Of a stretch of DNA of 64,000 nucleotides, positions 9,324-19,251 are shown one piece after another (within the stretch, counting starts at the first letter, position 1; each line of letters opens with the position of its first letter). The stretch comes from Sphingorhabdus sp. EL138 (GTDB taxonomy: Bacteria > Pseudomonadota > Alphaproteobacteria > Sphingomonadales > Sphingomonadaceae), in contig NZ_CAMAYF010000008.1 in NCBI RefSeq assembly GCF_945862485.1, positions 16,952 to 80,951 on the forward strand, read 5' to 3'. A model generated the notes under the pieces. It was not told where the DNA came from. It made no database searches and saw only the letters and a list, made by a program, of their open reading frames with translations. The position numbers and the translations under genes were made by a program.

Positions 9324-10715
9324 TTACCCAATTGCGCGTAATTTTGGCTCCGCCTCATCCAGCGATTTGTGAATGATGCCGACAAGCTCGTCAATTTGGG
9401 CGGGGCTAATAATCAGCGGCGGGCACATCACGATGCTATCGCGGATGCCACGCACCATCAGACCGTTGCGGATGCAAATATCGCGGACGAGCGGCCCTGC
9501 TGTGCCCTCCGCACCGCCAAAGCGCGCGCCTGTTGCCTTGTCCGCAACAACCTCGATCGCGCCGAGCAAACCAACGGAGCGCGCTTCACCGACCAAAGGA
9601 TGATCGCGTAATGGTGCCAGTGCCTTGGCAAGATATGGCCCAGTTTCATTGCGAACCTTGTCGACCAGACCTTCGCGTTCCATGATCTCGATATTGCGCA
9701 GGGCAACGGCGGACGCGACCGGGTGACCCGAATAGGTATATCCATGGACGAAATCACCGCCGGTCTTGATTACCTTTACGATTTCCGCGCTGACCGCAAC
9801 GGCGGAGATAGGCAGATATCCTGACGATAGGCCCTTGGCCATGGCGATGATGTCGGGCTGGATGCCCATGGTCTCATGGCCCCAGATATTGCCGGTACGA
9901 CCAAAGCCACAGATGACCTCATCACAGACCAAAAGTATCCCATATTTTCGGCAAATCGCTTCGACCTGCGGCCAGTAATTGGCAGGTGGAATGATAACAC
10001 CGCCAGCGCCTTGTACGGGTTCGCCAATGAAGGCGGCTACATTTTCGGGACCGACTTCCAATATCTTGTCTTCAATCGCTTGCGCGCATGCAGTGCCAAA
10101 ATCTTCCGGCGTCATGTCGCGGCCTTCATTATAATGATAAGGCTGGCGCACATGCTCTATGCCAGCCATTGGCAGTATGCCTGGTGCTGGAAAGCCTTGG
10201 CCATGCATCACCTTCATGCCGCCCATGCTGACGCCTGCGACCGTAGAGCCATGATAGGCATTATGGCGGCTGATCATGATCGTGCGGCTATGCTCGCCCT
10301 TAACTTGCCAATAATGGCGGACCATGCGCAAAATCGTGTCATTGGCTTCGGAGCCGGAGCTGTTAAAAAATACATGTGGCAGGCGGCCACCTGTTAGGCT
10401 GGCAATCTTGTCCGCCAGCATGATGGCAGGGGCGTTCGCGGTTTTGAAGAAGCTGTTATAATATGGCAGCTCAAGCATTTGCTCGCGCGCGACCTCGGCT
10501 AATTCGTCACGGCCATAACCTACATTAACGCACCACAGGCCAGCCATGCCGTCCAATATGCGGTTTCCATCGCCATCGTGAATATAGCAGCCTTCGGCAT
10601 GAGTGATGATCCGGCTGCCCCCCAAATCCTCAATTTCCTGCCAATCAGCTTGCGCAGGCAAATGATGTGCGATGTCCAAACGGCGTAGTTCAGCGATGTC
10701 GTAATTGCGTGGCAT
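9324..10715 (-). CDS. Aminotransferase class III, probably polyamine:pyruvate aminotransferase (SpuC-like)
   Basis: PLP motif DIIAMAKGLSSGYLPISAV; FFNSSGSEANDTILRMVRHYW; polyamine cluster context. Confidence 0.85.
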   Translation of the reverse strand: MPRNYDIAELRRLDIAHHLPAQADWQEIEDLGGSRIITHAEGCYIHDGDGNRILDGMAGLWCVNVGYGRDELAEVAREQMLELPYYNSFFKTANAPAIMLADKIASLTGGRLPHVFFNSSGSEANDTILRMVRHYWQVKGEHSRTIMISRHNAYHGSTVAGVSMGGMKVMHGQGFPAPGILPMAGIEHVRQPYHYNEGRDMTPEDFGTACAQAIEDKILEVGPENVAAFIGEPVQGAGGVIIPPANYWPQVEAICRKYGILLVCDEVICGFGRTGNIWGHETMGIQPDIIAMAKGLSSGYLPISAVAVSAEIVKVIKTGGDFVHGYTYSGHPVASAVALRNIEIMEREGLVDKVRNETGPYLAKALAPLRDHPLVGEARSVGLLGAIEVVADKATGARFGGAEGTAGPLVRDICIRNGLMVRGIRDSIVMCPPLIISPAQIDELVGIIHKSLDEAEPKLRAIG

Positions 10716-10884
10716 GTCTATGTCCCTCAGTCTTTTCGTCGCACCATCTTTGGCTGGTGCTTATTCCGTCTCGCGGTTTGTTTCGAGACGCGCGATAGCC
10801 CCCCAGCCTTTGCTAGGGTGAGGATGCATTAAGGCGAAAAGCCTATCCGCGCTTGATAGCGATTAAATCGGGTCACTTTTGTGT

Positions 10885-11640
10885 TCACAGATTACCTCTT
10901 AACGCTTTTCCCAAAAGGTGGAAATAGGTTTGCGAATCCGGATCATTTTCTGTGCCCCATTCGGGGTGCCATTGCACCGCGAGCAACGGCGCGCCGTTGG
11001 GTCGTGCGCTATAGGCCTCCACCAAGCCGTCAGGCGCGCGGGCTTCGACATTTAGGCCGTCGGCGAGCCTACCAATCCCCTGATAATGGACCGAGTTTAC
11101 GTTCAATGCGCCTTTGGCATAAGCGCTCGCCAATATGCCGCCATCGTTAAGTTCGACCGCATGGCGATGGTCAAACATTGCGTCAAACGGGACATCATCC
11201 GGCGCATGGTGGCGAAGGAGGGTGTCATTAACGCTGGTGTCGCGGCGTAAGCTTCCGCCCAAAGCGACGTTGATTTCCTGAAAGCCTCGGCAAATGCCAA
11301 ATACGGGCTTTTGCGCATCAATCATGCGGTCGACCATCGACATCGCAATTGCGTCCCGACCGTCATCATAAGGTCCGTCGCCGCCTTCTTCGCCATAGAG
11401 CCGGGTTGCGACGTTCGATGGGCTACCCGTCAGCAATATGCCGTCTATGCGCGGCGCGACGTCGGCGGCGGTCATCAGGTCGGGCAGGGAAGGGATAATC
11501 AGCGCCGCTACATCGGCATAGGTCATAGCCGCGCGAATATAGCGGTTCATGACGGCTTGGGCGACTTCGCTGCCGACCATGCGGTTGCAGGCGATAATAC
11601 CCAGGACAGGACGAACCGTCACAAAAGGGGACCGATCCAC
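10885..11640 (-). CDS. Gamma-glutamyl-gamma-aminobutyrate hydrolase (PuuD-like class I GATase)
   Basis: FGICRGFQEINVALGGSL, VNSVHYQGI, LLAVQWHPEW. Confidence 0.88.
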   Translation of the reverse strand: MDRSPFVTVRPVLGIIACNRMVGSEVAQAVMNRYIRAAMTYADVAALIIPSLPDLMTAADVAPRIDGILLTGSPSNVATRLYGEEGGDGPYDDGRDAIAMSMVDRMIDAQKPVFGICRGFQEINVALGGSLRRDTSVNDTLLRHHAPDDVPFDAMFDHRHAVELNDGGILASAYAKGALNVNSVHYQGIGRLADGLNVEARAPDGLVEAYSARPNGAPLLAVQWHPEWGTENDPDSQTYFHLLGKALRGNL

Positions 11641-11644
11641 GCGC

Positions 11645-12811
11645 TCATTCTGCCGCTCCGATCAGCTCCCGGCCAATCAGCATCCGCCGAATTTCATTTG
11701 TGCCCGCACCAATGTCGAGCAATTTGGCATCGCGCCAATAGCGCTCGACGGGCCAATCCTTGGTATAGCCAGCGCCGCCAAGCGCCTGAATCCCTTCGCC
11801 AGCGACCTTAACCGCGCTTTCGCTGGCGAGCAGAATCGCGCCCGCCGCATCAAAGCGCGTCGTTTGCCCCGCGTCACAAGCCCGCGCCACATTGTAGACA
11901 TAGCTGCGGGCGGAATTGAGCGCGACATACATGTCCGCGACCTTCGCCTGCATAAGCTGGAAACTGCCAATGGGTTTGCCGAATTGCTTGCGTTCGCGCA
12001 CATACGGCAAGACCACATCCAAACAGGCCTGCATCACGCCAAGTTGAAGCCCGGCGAGCACCACACGCTCATAATCCAGACCCGACATCAATACGCCAAC
12101 GCCGCCATGCAACGGACCCATCATTTGTTCTTCGGATACGAAGCAGTCGTTAAACACCAGTTCCGCCGTGGGCGAACCACGCATCCCAACTTTATCAATT
12201 TTCTGGCCAATGGAGAAACCCTCCATGCCTTTTTCAATCAGAAACGCGGTAATGCCGCGCGACGCAGCCTCCGGTGCGGTTTTGGCATAGACAACCAAAG
12301 TGTCAGCATAAGGCGCGTTAGTGATCCAATATTTGGTGCCGTTCAGGATATAGCCGCCTTGAACCGCTTCGGCCTTCAGCTTCATTGACACAACGTCCGA
12401 CCCGGCACCCACTTCGGACATGGCAAGGCTGCCGACATGTTCGCCCGAAATCAGCTTGGGTAGATATTTCGCCTTTTGCTCTGGGTTCGCCCAACGGGCG
12501 ATTTGATTAACGCAGAGGTTGGAATGCGCGCCATAGGACAGGCCAATCGAGGCAGAAGCACGGCTGACTTCTTCAACCGCGACAACATGCTCCAAATAGC
12601 CAAGGCCAAGGCCGCCATCGGCCGCATCAACGGTTATGCCATGCAAGCCAAGCGCACCCATGGCGCGCCACAGCTCATCTCGAGGAAACCAGTCATCCGC
12701 GTCGATTTTGGCTGCGAGCGGCGCGATTTTCTCGGTGGCAAAACGCTTGGTCGTTTCGCGGATCATGTCGGCGTTATCGCCAAGGGCAAAGTCTAATGTC
12801 ATGCTTGTCAT
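11645..12811 (-). CDS. Acyl-CoA dehydrogenase, isovaleryl-CoA dehydrogenase type
   Basis: LAMSEVGAGSDVVSMKLKAE, QALGGAGYTKDWPVERYWRDAKLLDIGAGTNEIRRMLIGREL. Confidence 0.88.
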   Translation of the reverse strand: MTSMTLDFALGDNADMIRETTKRFATEKIAPLAAKIDADDWFPRDELWRAMGALGLHGITVDAADGGLGLGYLEHVVAVEEVSRASASIGLSYGAHSNLCVNQIARWANPEQKAKYLPKLISGEHVGSLAMSEVGAGSDVVSMKLKAEAVQGGYILNGTKYWITNAPYADTLVVYAKTAPEAASRGITAFLIEKGMEGFSIGQKIDKVGMRGSPTAELVFNDCFVSEEQMMGPLHGGVGVLMSGLDYERVVLAGLQLGVMQACLDVVLPYVRERKQFGKPIGSFQLMQAKVADMYVALNSARSYVYNVARACDAGQTTRFDAAGAILLASESAVKVAGEGIQALGGAGYTKDWPVERYWRDAKLLDIGAGTNEIRRMLIGRELIGAAE

Positions 12812-12920
12812 GGCCTTGCTCTGCCAGTTAATTGCATGTGCTGCAAGCATAGGACTAGCCAGTGGGCGACCTTTTGCTTACCGCTCATCGGATGTTTTTT
12901 AAGCGAGCGAATCTTCACTA

Positions 12921-14156
12921 ATGCATTATGATATTCTTATTGTTGGTGGCGGCCATGGCGGTGCCCAGGCCGCGATTGCGTTACGGCAGGCCAAATATGA
13001 AGGCAGCATTGGCGTGGTGAACGCTGAGCCTGAATATCCTTATGAGCGTCCGCCTTTGTCGAAAGACTATTTCGCGGGAGATAAAGCCTTTGAACGTATC
13101 ATGATACGGCCAGCGGCTTTTTGGGACGAACGCGGGGTAGACATGATTCTGGGATCGCGCGTCGAGGCGGTCGATCCAGCTGCCCATAATGTGAGCCTGT
13201 CTGACGGAGCGGTTATTTCCTATGGCAAGATGATTTGGGCGACGGGCGGTAGTCCGCGGCCATTGCCTGTTGAGGGCGGCAATTTGCCTGGAATGCATGT
13301 GGTACGGACGCGTTCTGACGTTGATGGAATGCTGGACGGCCTCGACGATATCGCTGAGATTGCGATTGTAGGCGGCGGGTATATCGGACTTGAGGCCGCG
13401 GCTGTGCTCCGTAAAATGGGCAAGAAAGTCACAGTGCTTGAGGCAATGGACCGCGTTTTGGCGCGGGTTGCTGGCGAGCCTTTATCGCGCTTTTACGAGG
13501 CGGAGCATCGCGCGCATGGCGTCGATGTACGCTTGGGCGTTGCGATTAGTGGCGTACAAGGTGAAGATTTCGTCACCGGTGTGTGTTTGGCGGATGGGGA
13601 AGTGATCCCCGCCCAAATGGTGATTGTCGGCATAGGTATCATTCCCGCAGTTGCGCCATTGCTAACCGCCGGTGCCGCTGGCGGGGCAGGGGTTGATGTT
13701 GATGCCTATTGTCGGACGTCCTTACCGGACATTTATGCCATTGGCGACTGCGCGGCCCATGCTAATGATTTTGCAGGCGGCAACGTTATGCGTGTTGAAT
13801 CGGTCCAGAACGCGAATGATATGGCGAATGCGGTAGCCAAAAGCCTTATGGGTGAGCTGACGCAATATCATGCCGTGCCATGGTTCTGGTCCAACCAATA
13901 TGATTTGCGCCTTCAAACGGTCGGCATCAGCGCGGGTTATGATTCCATGGTGTTGCGCGGCGACCCTGACACCCGCAGCTTCTCGGTGGTGTATCTGAAA
14001 GCCGGAAAAGTCATTGCGCTCGATTGCGTCAACGCGACTAAAGATTATGTCCAAGGCCGCTTGTTCGTGACCGAAGGGCTGTCGCCGACGGCTGAACAAT
14101 TAGCCGACACCAACGTGCCATTGAAGGAACTCGCTGCAGCTTTGATGGCCAACTGA
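12921..14156 (+). CDS. FAD-dependent ferredoxin reductase family oxidoreductase
   Basis: Two dinucleotide folds ([28 protein letters not shown]) and YAIGDCAAH. Confidence 0.88.
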   Translation: MHYDILIVGGGHGGAQAAIALRQAKYEGSIGVVNAEPEYPYERPPLSKDYFAGDKAFERIMIRPAAFWDERGVDMILGSRVEAVDPAAHNVSLSDGAVISYGKMIWATGGSPRPLPVEGGNLPGMHVVRTRSDVDGMLDGLDDIAEIAIVGGGYIGLEAAAVLRKMGKKVTVLEAMDRVLARVAGEPLSRFYEAEHRAHGVDVRLGVAISGVQGEDFVTGVCLADGEVIPAQMVIVGIGIIPAVAPLLTAGAAGGAGVDVDAYCRTSLPDIYAIGDCAAHANDFAGGNVMRVESVQNANDMANAVAKSLMGELTQYHAVPWFWSNQYDLRLQTVGISAGYDSMVLRGDPDTRSFSVVYLKAGKVIALDCVNATKDYVQGRLFVTEGLSPTAEQLADTNVPLKELAAALMAN

Positions 14157-14164
14157 TGTAAATT

Positions 14165-16945
14165 TTGCCCCCAGTCCGTTCCGCCCTCACGGCCATTTTA
14201 GGCCCAACCAACACTGGCAAGACGCATCTTGCTGTCGAACGGATGTGCGCGCACTCCAGCGGGATGATTGGGTTTCCGCTACGTTTGCTTGCGCGGGAAA
14301 TTTACGACCGTGTTGTCGCCCTAAAGGGTGTGCAGAATGTTGCTTTAATTACAGGTGAGGAGCGGATCGAACCGCCGCAAGCCCGCTGGTATTGCTGCAC
14401 CGTTGAAAGCATGCCCATTCAGAAGGACTTTGCTTTCGTCGCCATAGACGAAGCGCAATTGGGGGCAGATCCCGAACGCGGGCATATTTTTACTGACCGA
14501 ATATTGCGCGCGCGTGGGCGTGAGGAAACGATGATCTTGGGCTCGGAAAGCCTCCGCCCGATTATCCGCGCGTTGCTGCCCGATGCTGAAATCATCTCCC
14601 GTCCGCGATTTTCGACATTGAGCTATGCCGGTGCGAAAAAATTGTCGCGCTTACCCAAGCGGTCAGCGATCGTCGCCTTTTCAATCGAGCAAGTATATGC
14701 CGTGGCGGAGACTTTGCGCCGTATGCGCGGTGGCGCTGCGGTTGTGATGGGGGCATTGTCCCCACGGACGCGTAATGCGCAAGTCGCGATGTTCCAGTCG
14801 GGCGAGGTGGATTATCTTGTCGCGACTGACGCCATTGGCATGGGGTTGAACCTTGATGTCGCGCACGTCGCATTTGTCAGCCTGTCCAAATTCGACGGCT
14901 CCCGCCGCCGGCGCTTGACTGTTGCTGAAATGGCCCAAATTGCGGGCCGGGCTGGTCGGCATCAGCGCGATGGTAGTTTCGGGACGTTGGCAGGCGAGGG
15001 CAGCGAATTCACGCCGGAAGAAGTGTTGGCAATTGAAGCGCACAACTTCCCGCGCCTGGACTGGTTATATTGGCGTGAAGCCAAGCCACGATTTAATGAC
15101 ATCGCGACTTTGATTTCGGATTTGGAGAAGAAGCCGCATCGCCCGGGGCTGTTGCCAGCGCCAAAGGTCATCGACCTGCTCGTGCTGAAGCGTTTGGCCG
15201 AAATGCCCGATGTGAACGCGCTGATCCGCCATCAGGTGGACGTAGCGCGGCTGTGGGAGGTCGCGTGCTTGCCCGACTTCCGCCAAATGGGGGAGGAACA
15301 TCACAGCCGCTTCGTTGCCTCGCTGTGGCAATATCTCGGCCAAAATGACCGCGTCATTCCGCAAGGCGTCTATGCCAGTGAACTTGCACGGCTGGATAAC
15401 ATCCAAGGCGATGTTGATACGCTCTCGGCGCGAATCGCGGCAGTGCGGACATGGACCTATATTGCCCATCGGAGCGACTGGCTGACAAACCCCCCTGCGA
15501 TGGCGGAACGTGCACGCGCGCTGGAGGAAAAATTATCGGACGCCTTGCACGATGCATTGCGTCAGCGATTTGTCGATAAACGCACCTCGATGCTATTGCG
15601 GAAAAACGCGACGGACGTGGGGTTGTTACCGGTGGAGATTCAAGCCGACACACATGTTCTGGTCGATGGAGAAGACATTGGCACTTTACAGGGCTTCGCG
15701 TTTCGGGTTGACCCAGCGGCCAAAGCAAGTGACCGTAAGCTTTTATTGGCTGCCGCCGAACGGCATTTGGCAGCATATTTGAGACAAAAGGCAAAGGACG
15801 TAAGCATGGCAGAGGACAGCGAATTCTCGCTCGCAGCCGATGGAGAGGGCAAGCCCGCCATTTTCTGGCAGGGCGAAATACTGGGTGCGCTGACCAAGGG
15901 GAAAACACTTCTGCAACCTGCATTTTCGCCCGTAAAGGCGGTTGCTGGGCTTGAAGGCGACGCGTTGCGCGAAATTACGACCCGCGCCGAAAGCTGGATT
16001 GCAGCGCAATTGGTCAAAGCCATGGGCGGCATAATCGGGCTATTGGAACTTGCGCAGCAAGCCGACGTCGATGGCAATGTCCGCGCGCTTGCGGTGCGTT
16101 TGGCAGACGAAGGCGGCATTGCCGGCCGGCATTATCTGGCCGACGCGATTGCGGCATTGCCCAAGGAAGCACGCGGCGCGGCGCGCAAGGGCGGTATCGT
16201 TTTTGGCGCACTTGATATCTATCACCATGCTGCGCTGAAGCCAGCGGCGGCCAAATGGCGTGCGGCATTATTTGCGGCCCGCGACAACCGCGCGATGCCG
16301 GAACTTCCGCCCGAAAGCGCGGTGCATTTGAAGGTATGGAATTTTGCCAATGCCTCCGAAGCACGCAACGCAGGCTATCGCCGGATTGGCGACGAATATG
16401 TCCGCATTGACTTGGCCGAACGCGTCATCAAAAAAGCACATGAAGCGCGTGGGCAGGGGAATCTGTTTGGTATGGACATGGCGTTCGCCACGTCTCTGGG
16501 TATCAGCGAAAACGGGTTGAGGGCGCTGATGCGCGACGCAGGCTTCCGTTCTGCGGAACAGCCACCCGAGCCGCAGGCGGAGGTTGTTGCTGAAAACGTT
16601 GCTGAGACAGTTGATGTTGTCGCGGCAGGATCCGATCCAGCACCCGAAGCCGAGGTCGCAGAAGTGATGGCAACTGCCGAACCCGAAGTGAGCGTCCAAG
16701 AGGCCGCCGCGCCACCCGTATCTGAGCCACAAGCCATCACCCTCACACATTGGCGCTGGATTGGCTTGCCAAAGCCCCGCCCTCCCGAGCAGCGTCAGCC
16801 GCGCGCCAAACTGCAACACCAAGCATCCCGCGCAACGGGTAAGCCACAAGCCAAACCCGAGCGCGCACCGATTGCCGCAAAGCAAAGCACACAACCATCA
16901 TCCTTGGCGTTGCAATTGGCGGCGCTTAAGGGGCTTAAGCTCTAA
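14165..16945 (+). CDS. Suv3-like DEAD/H helicase-related protein (TTG start)
   Basis: Walker A GPTNTGKTHLAVERM, IDEAQLGADPERGHIFTDRIL, ATDAIGMGLNL, QIAGRAGRH. Confidence 0.88.
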   Translation: MPPVRSALTAILGPTNTGKTHLAVERMCAHSSGMIGFPLRLLAREIYDRVVALKGVQNVALITGEERIEPPQARWYCCTVESMPIQKDFAFVAIDEAQLGADPERGHIFTDRILRARGREETMILGSESLRPIIRALLPDAEIISRPRFSTLSYAGAKKLSRLPKRSAIVAFSIEQVYAVAETLRRMRGGAAVVMGALSPRTRNAQVAMFQSGEVDYLVATDAIGMGLNLDVAHVAFVSLSKFDGSRRRRLTVAEMAQIAGRAGRHQRDGSFGTLAGEGSEFTPEEVLAIEAHNFPRLDWLYWREAKPRFNDIATLISDLEKKPHRPGLLPAPKVIDLLVLKRLAEMPDVNALIRHQVDVARLWEVACLPDFRQMGEEHHSRFVASLWQYLGQNDRVIPQGVYASELARLDNIQGDVDTLSARIAAVRTWTYIAHRSDWLTNPPAMAERARALEEKLSDALHDALRQRFVDKRTSMLLRKNATDVGLLPVEIQADTHVLVDGEDIGTLQGFAFRVDPAAKASDRKLLLAAAERHLAAYLRQKAKDVSMAEDSEFSLAADGEGKPAIFWQGEILGALTKGKTLLQPAFSPVKAVAGLEGDALREITTRAESWIAAQLVKAMGGIIGLLELAQQADVDGNVRALAVRLADEGGIAGRHYLADAIAALPKEARGAARKGGIVFGALDIYHHAALKPAAAKWRAALFAARDNRAMPELPPESAVHLKVWNFANASEARNAGYRRIGDEYVRIDLAERVIKKAHEARGQGNLFGMDMAFATSLGISENGLRALMRDAGFRSAEQPPEPQAEVVAENVAETVDVVAAGSDPAPEAEVAEVMATAEPEVSVQEAAAPPVSEPQAITLTHWRWIGLPKPRPPEQRQPRAKLQHQASRATGKPQAKPERAPIAAKQSTQPSSLALQLAALKGLKL

Positions 16946-16960
16946 ACGCTCGAGGCGCAG

Positions 16961-17209
16961 TTGCGGATCGACAAGCTTCTGTTCTTTCTAAGATTTGCCA
17001 AGAGCCGCACTCTTGCCCAAAACTGGGCGGAGACCGGGCATATCCGAGTCAATGGCCGCCGCGTGGAAAAAGGCAGCCTGCCCATCGCCATCGGCGATGT
17101 CATCACATTGCCGATTGGCCAAGCGGTGATAACGTTCAAACTAATGTCGACGCCATTACGGCGCGGTCCCGCCAGTGAGGCATTGCTTTGCTATCAGCGT
17201 ATAGATTAA
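16961..17209 (+). CDS. S4 domain RNA-binding protein (HslR-like; TTG start)
   Basis: MRIDKLLFFLRFAKSRTLAQNWAETGHIRVNGRRVEKGS. Confidence 0.85.
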   Translation: MRIDKLLFFLRFAKSRTLAQNWAETGHIRVNGRRVEKGSLPIAIGDVITLPIGQAVITFKLMSTPLRRGPASEALLCYQRID

Positions 17210-17314
17210 AAATTGGCAGGCAGTTGCATTCCGCCGTTGACTTCTCCCCGCGCCTCGCAATAGGCAGCAAAGGGAAGCGGCTACTCCGCCGCTACGTTTG
17301 GGAGATTTCTGCAA

Positions 17315-17653
17315 GTGACTTATGTCGTTACCGATGCCTGCATCCGCTGCAAATATATGGACTGTGTTGAAGTGTGTCCGGTGGATTGCTTTTACGAAGG
17401 CGACAACATGCTCGTTATCAGCCCCAATGAATGTATCGATTGCGGCGTTTGCGAGCCTGAATGCCCTGCAGAAGCGATTTTGCCTGACACCGAAAGCGGT
17501 CTCGAGCAATGGCTTGAACTGAATGCAACCTATAGCGCGGAATGGCCAAACATTACATCAAGCCGTGAACCACCAGCAGATGCAGATGAGTTTAAGGGCG
17601 TCGAAGATAAGTTTGACAAATATTTCAGCCCTGACCCGGGCGAGGGCGACTAG
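17315..17653 (+). CDS. fdxA: 7Fe/8Fe ferredoxin FdxA (GTG start)
   Basis: [28 protein letters not shown]...[16 protein letters not shown]. Confidence 0.93.
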   Translation: MTYVVTDACIRCKYMDCVEVCPVDCFYEGDNMLVISPNECIDCGVCEPECPAEAILPDTESGLEQWLELNATYSAEWPNITSSREPPADADEFKGVEDKFDKYFSPDPGEGD

Positions 17654-17667
17654 GTCCTGACCCTAAG
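17650..17667. repeat. 18-bp element ctaggtcctgaccctaag, copy 1, at a convergent gene junction
   Basis: Identical to 20742..20759; imperfect dyad supplying stop codons on both strands. Confidence 0.8.
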
Positions 17668-18955
17668 ACCTCGCGGTGCGGGACGCCTTTAACCAGTCTT
17701 TCTGATACGCTTCCACTTCACGCAATGCGGCAAAAACCGTCATGTCGGGTGCTATGCGGCCGGTGCGGCCGAGGGCGTAGATCTGGCTATAAAACCAATA
17801 TTGCGTGGCAAATCCCTCCATGCTGCGCACCATCTTGATCTTGCGTAAGCTTGAAAGCCATTCAGGCAGCAGCTTCAATTGGTTTTCGACCTTGGGTAAC
17901 ATCGCCATACCACCGAGCAGCCTCTTTGGCGCTTCAGGCATTACGCATAATGGCCGGGCAAGGCCGATGACGTCGGCGCCGCCGTTGCGCAACGCTTGTT
18001 CCATTGCCGATGCGCTCCGGAAGCCGCCTGTCACCATCAAGGGTATTTTTAACTCGGCCTTCATCGCTTGAGCGAAATCTACGAAATAAGCTTCGCGGGA
18101 GAGCGTGGTGTCGGCCACATTCTGGGCCTCTTCCTCCTCCAAGCCTTGAATGCCAAGCAGCTTGGGTTGCTCATAGGTGCCACCAGAAATCTCGATCAGA
18201 TCCACACCCGCGTCCTGCAACCATCGGGCTACTTGAAGGCTGTCCTCAAAGGCAAAGCCGCCGCGCTGGAAATCTGCGCTGTTCAATTTGACAGAAATGG
18301 GGAATTCTGGGCCCACCAAAGTGCGCACAGTGTTTATCGTGAACATCAGGAAACGAGCACGATTCACAAGGCTGCCGCCCCAGCGGTCGGTGCGTTGGTT
18401 CGACCGTGGGCTTAAGAATTGCGATATCAGATAGCCATGTGCCGCATGAATTTGAACGCCTGTAAATCCGCCATTTTTGCAATGTAATGCGGCCTGTCCA
18501 AAGCGGCCAATGAGGTTCAGAATTTCGTCCTCCGTTAAGGCGACAGGCGTACCAAATTGTCCACCGGGCAACCCTAGCTTGACCGCAGACGGTGCCTTGG
18601 GACGCGGGTTAACCGCGCGCATCGTCTGCCGTCCGGCATGGCTGATTTGTGCCCAGAAATGATTGCCGTTGCGGGTCGCTGCCTTTGTCCAGAATTGGAG
18701 GGCTGTCATCATCTCGGTGTCTGGATGTCCTTCAAAAAAGACGTTGCCTGGGCGCTCGAGATGGTCCGCATCAATGTGGATATTGCCCGAAATATGCAGG
18801 CCAGCACCGCCATCCGACCAAATGCCATATAGGCGCTGCAATTCAGGTGTCGGACGACCCAATGGGTCCGCAAGTCCCTCGGTCATCGCGGCCTTTGCGA
18901 TGCGGTTGTTTAGCACTGCCCCGCAAGGCAGCTTCAGTGTGTTGCTTAATCTCAC
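17663..18955 (-). CDS. NADH:flavin oxidoreductase (OYE family)
   Basis: KAAMTEGLADPLGRPT, QISHAGRQTM, GVQIHAAHGYLISQFLSPRSNQRTDRWGGSL. Confidence 0.9.
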   Translation of the reverse strand: MRLSNTLKLPCGAVLNNRIAKAAMTEGLADPLGRPTPELQRLYGIWSDGGAGLHISGNIHIDADHLERPGNVFFEGHPDTEMMTALQFWTKAATRNGNHFWAQISHAGRQTMRAVNPRPKAPSAVKLGLPGGQFGTPVALTEDEILNLIGRFGQAALHCKNGGFTGVQIHAAHGYLISQFLSPRSNQRTDRWGGSLVNRARFLMFTINTVRTLVGPEFPISVKLNSADFQRGGFAFEDSLQVARWLQDAGVDLIEISGGTYEQPKLLGIQGLEEEEAQNVADTTLSREAYFVDFAQAMKAELKIPLMVTGGFRSASAMEQALRNGGADVIGLARPLCVMPEAPKRLLGGMAMLPKVENQLKLLPEWLSSLRKIKMVRSMEGFATQYWFYSQIYALGRTGRIAPDMTVFAALREVEAYQKDWLKASRTARS

Positions 18956-19236
18956 TGGGACTCGCCGGATGCTTCGATTTTTGCCTTATCTGGGGCATCG
19001 GGTTTGGCTGGGGCAGCTTCTCGGCTGGCGGTGGGTGCCGAAATATTAGCGCCAGACTGACCTGTTGCGTCGTCAACGACTTCGTCCGTGTTGATCATGT
19101 CGTCGCTGATCGTGCCCTCTAGACTGTCGAGATTATCCATGCGCGTTTCGGTGGCCTGACTATCTTCCTGCGAACTGCCGCATGCGGACAGCAGCAGCAT
19201 CATGGCAAAGGCAGGCGTGAAGTTGCAAAAGCGCAT
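18952..19236 (-). CDS. Small hypothetical lipoprotein
   Basis: Lipobox LLLSACGSS; 4-bp overlap with following OYE gene. Confidence 0.6.
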   Translation of the reverse strand: MRFCNFTPAFAMMLLLSACGSSQEDSQATETRMDNLDSLEGTISDDMINTDEVVDDATGQSGANISAPTASREAAPAKPDAPDKAKIEASGESQ

Positions 19237-19251
19237 AACATCCTCGTTGGT

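Noticed and set aside
11549-12388. 279-aa + strand ORF opposite the isovaleryl-CoA dehydrogenase
   Set aside because: Antisense shadow of a confidently identified gene; His/Arg-rich low-plausibility sequence.
16268-16894. 208-aa - strand ORF opposite the helicase C-terminus
   Set aside because: Antisense to the low-complexity tail; Gly/Cys/Arg-rich artefact.
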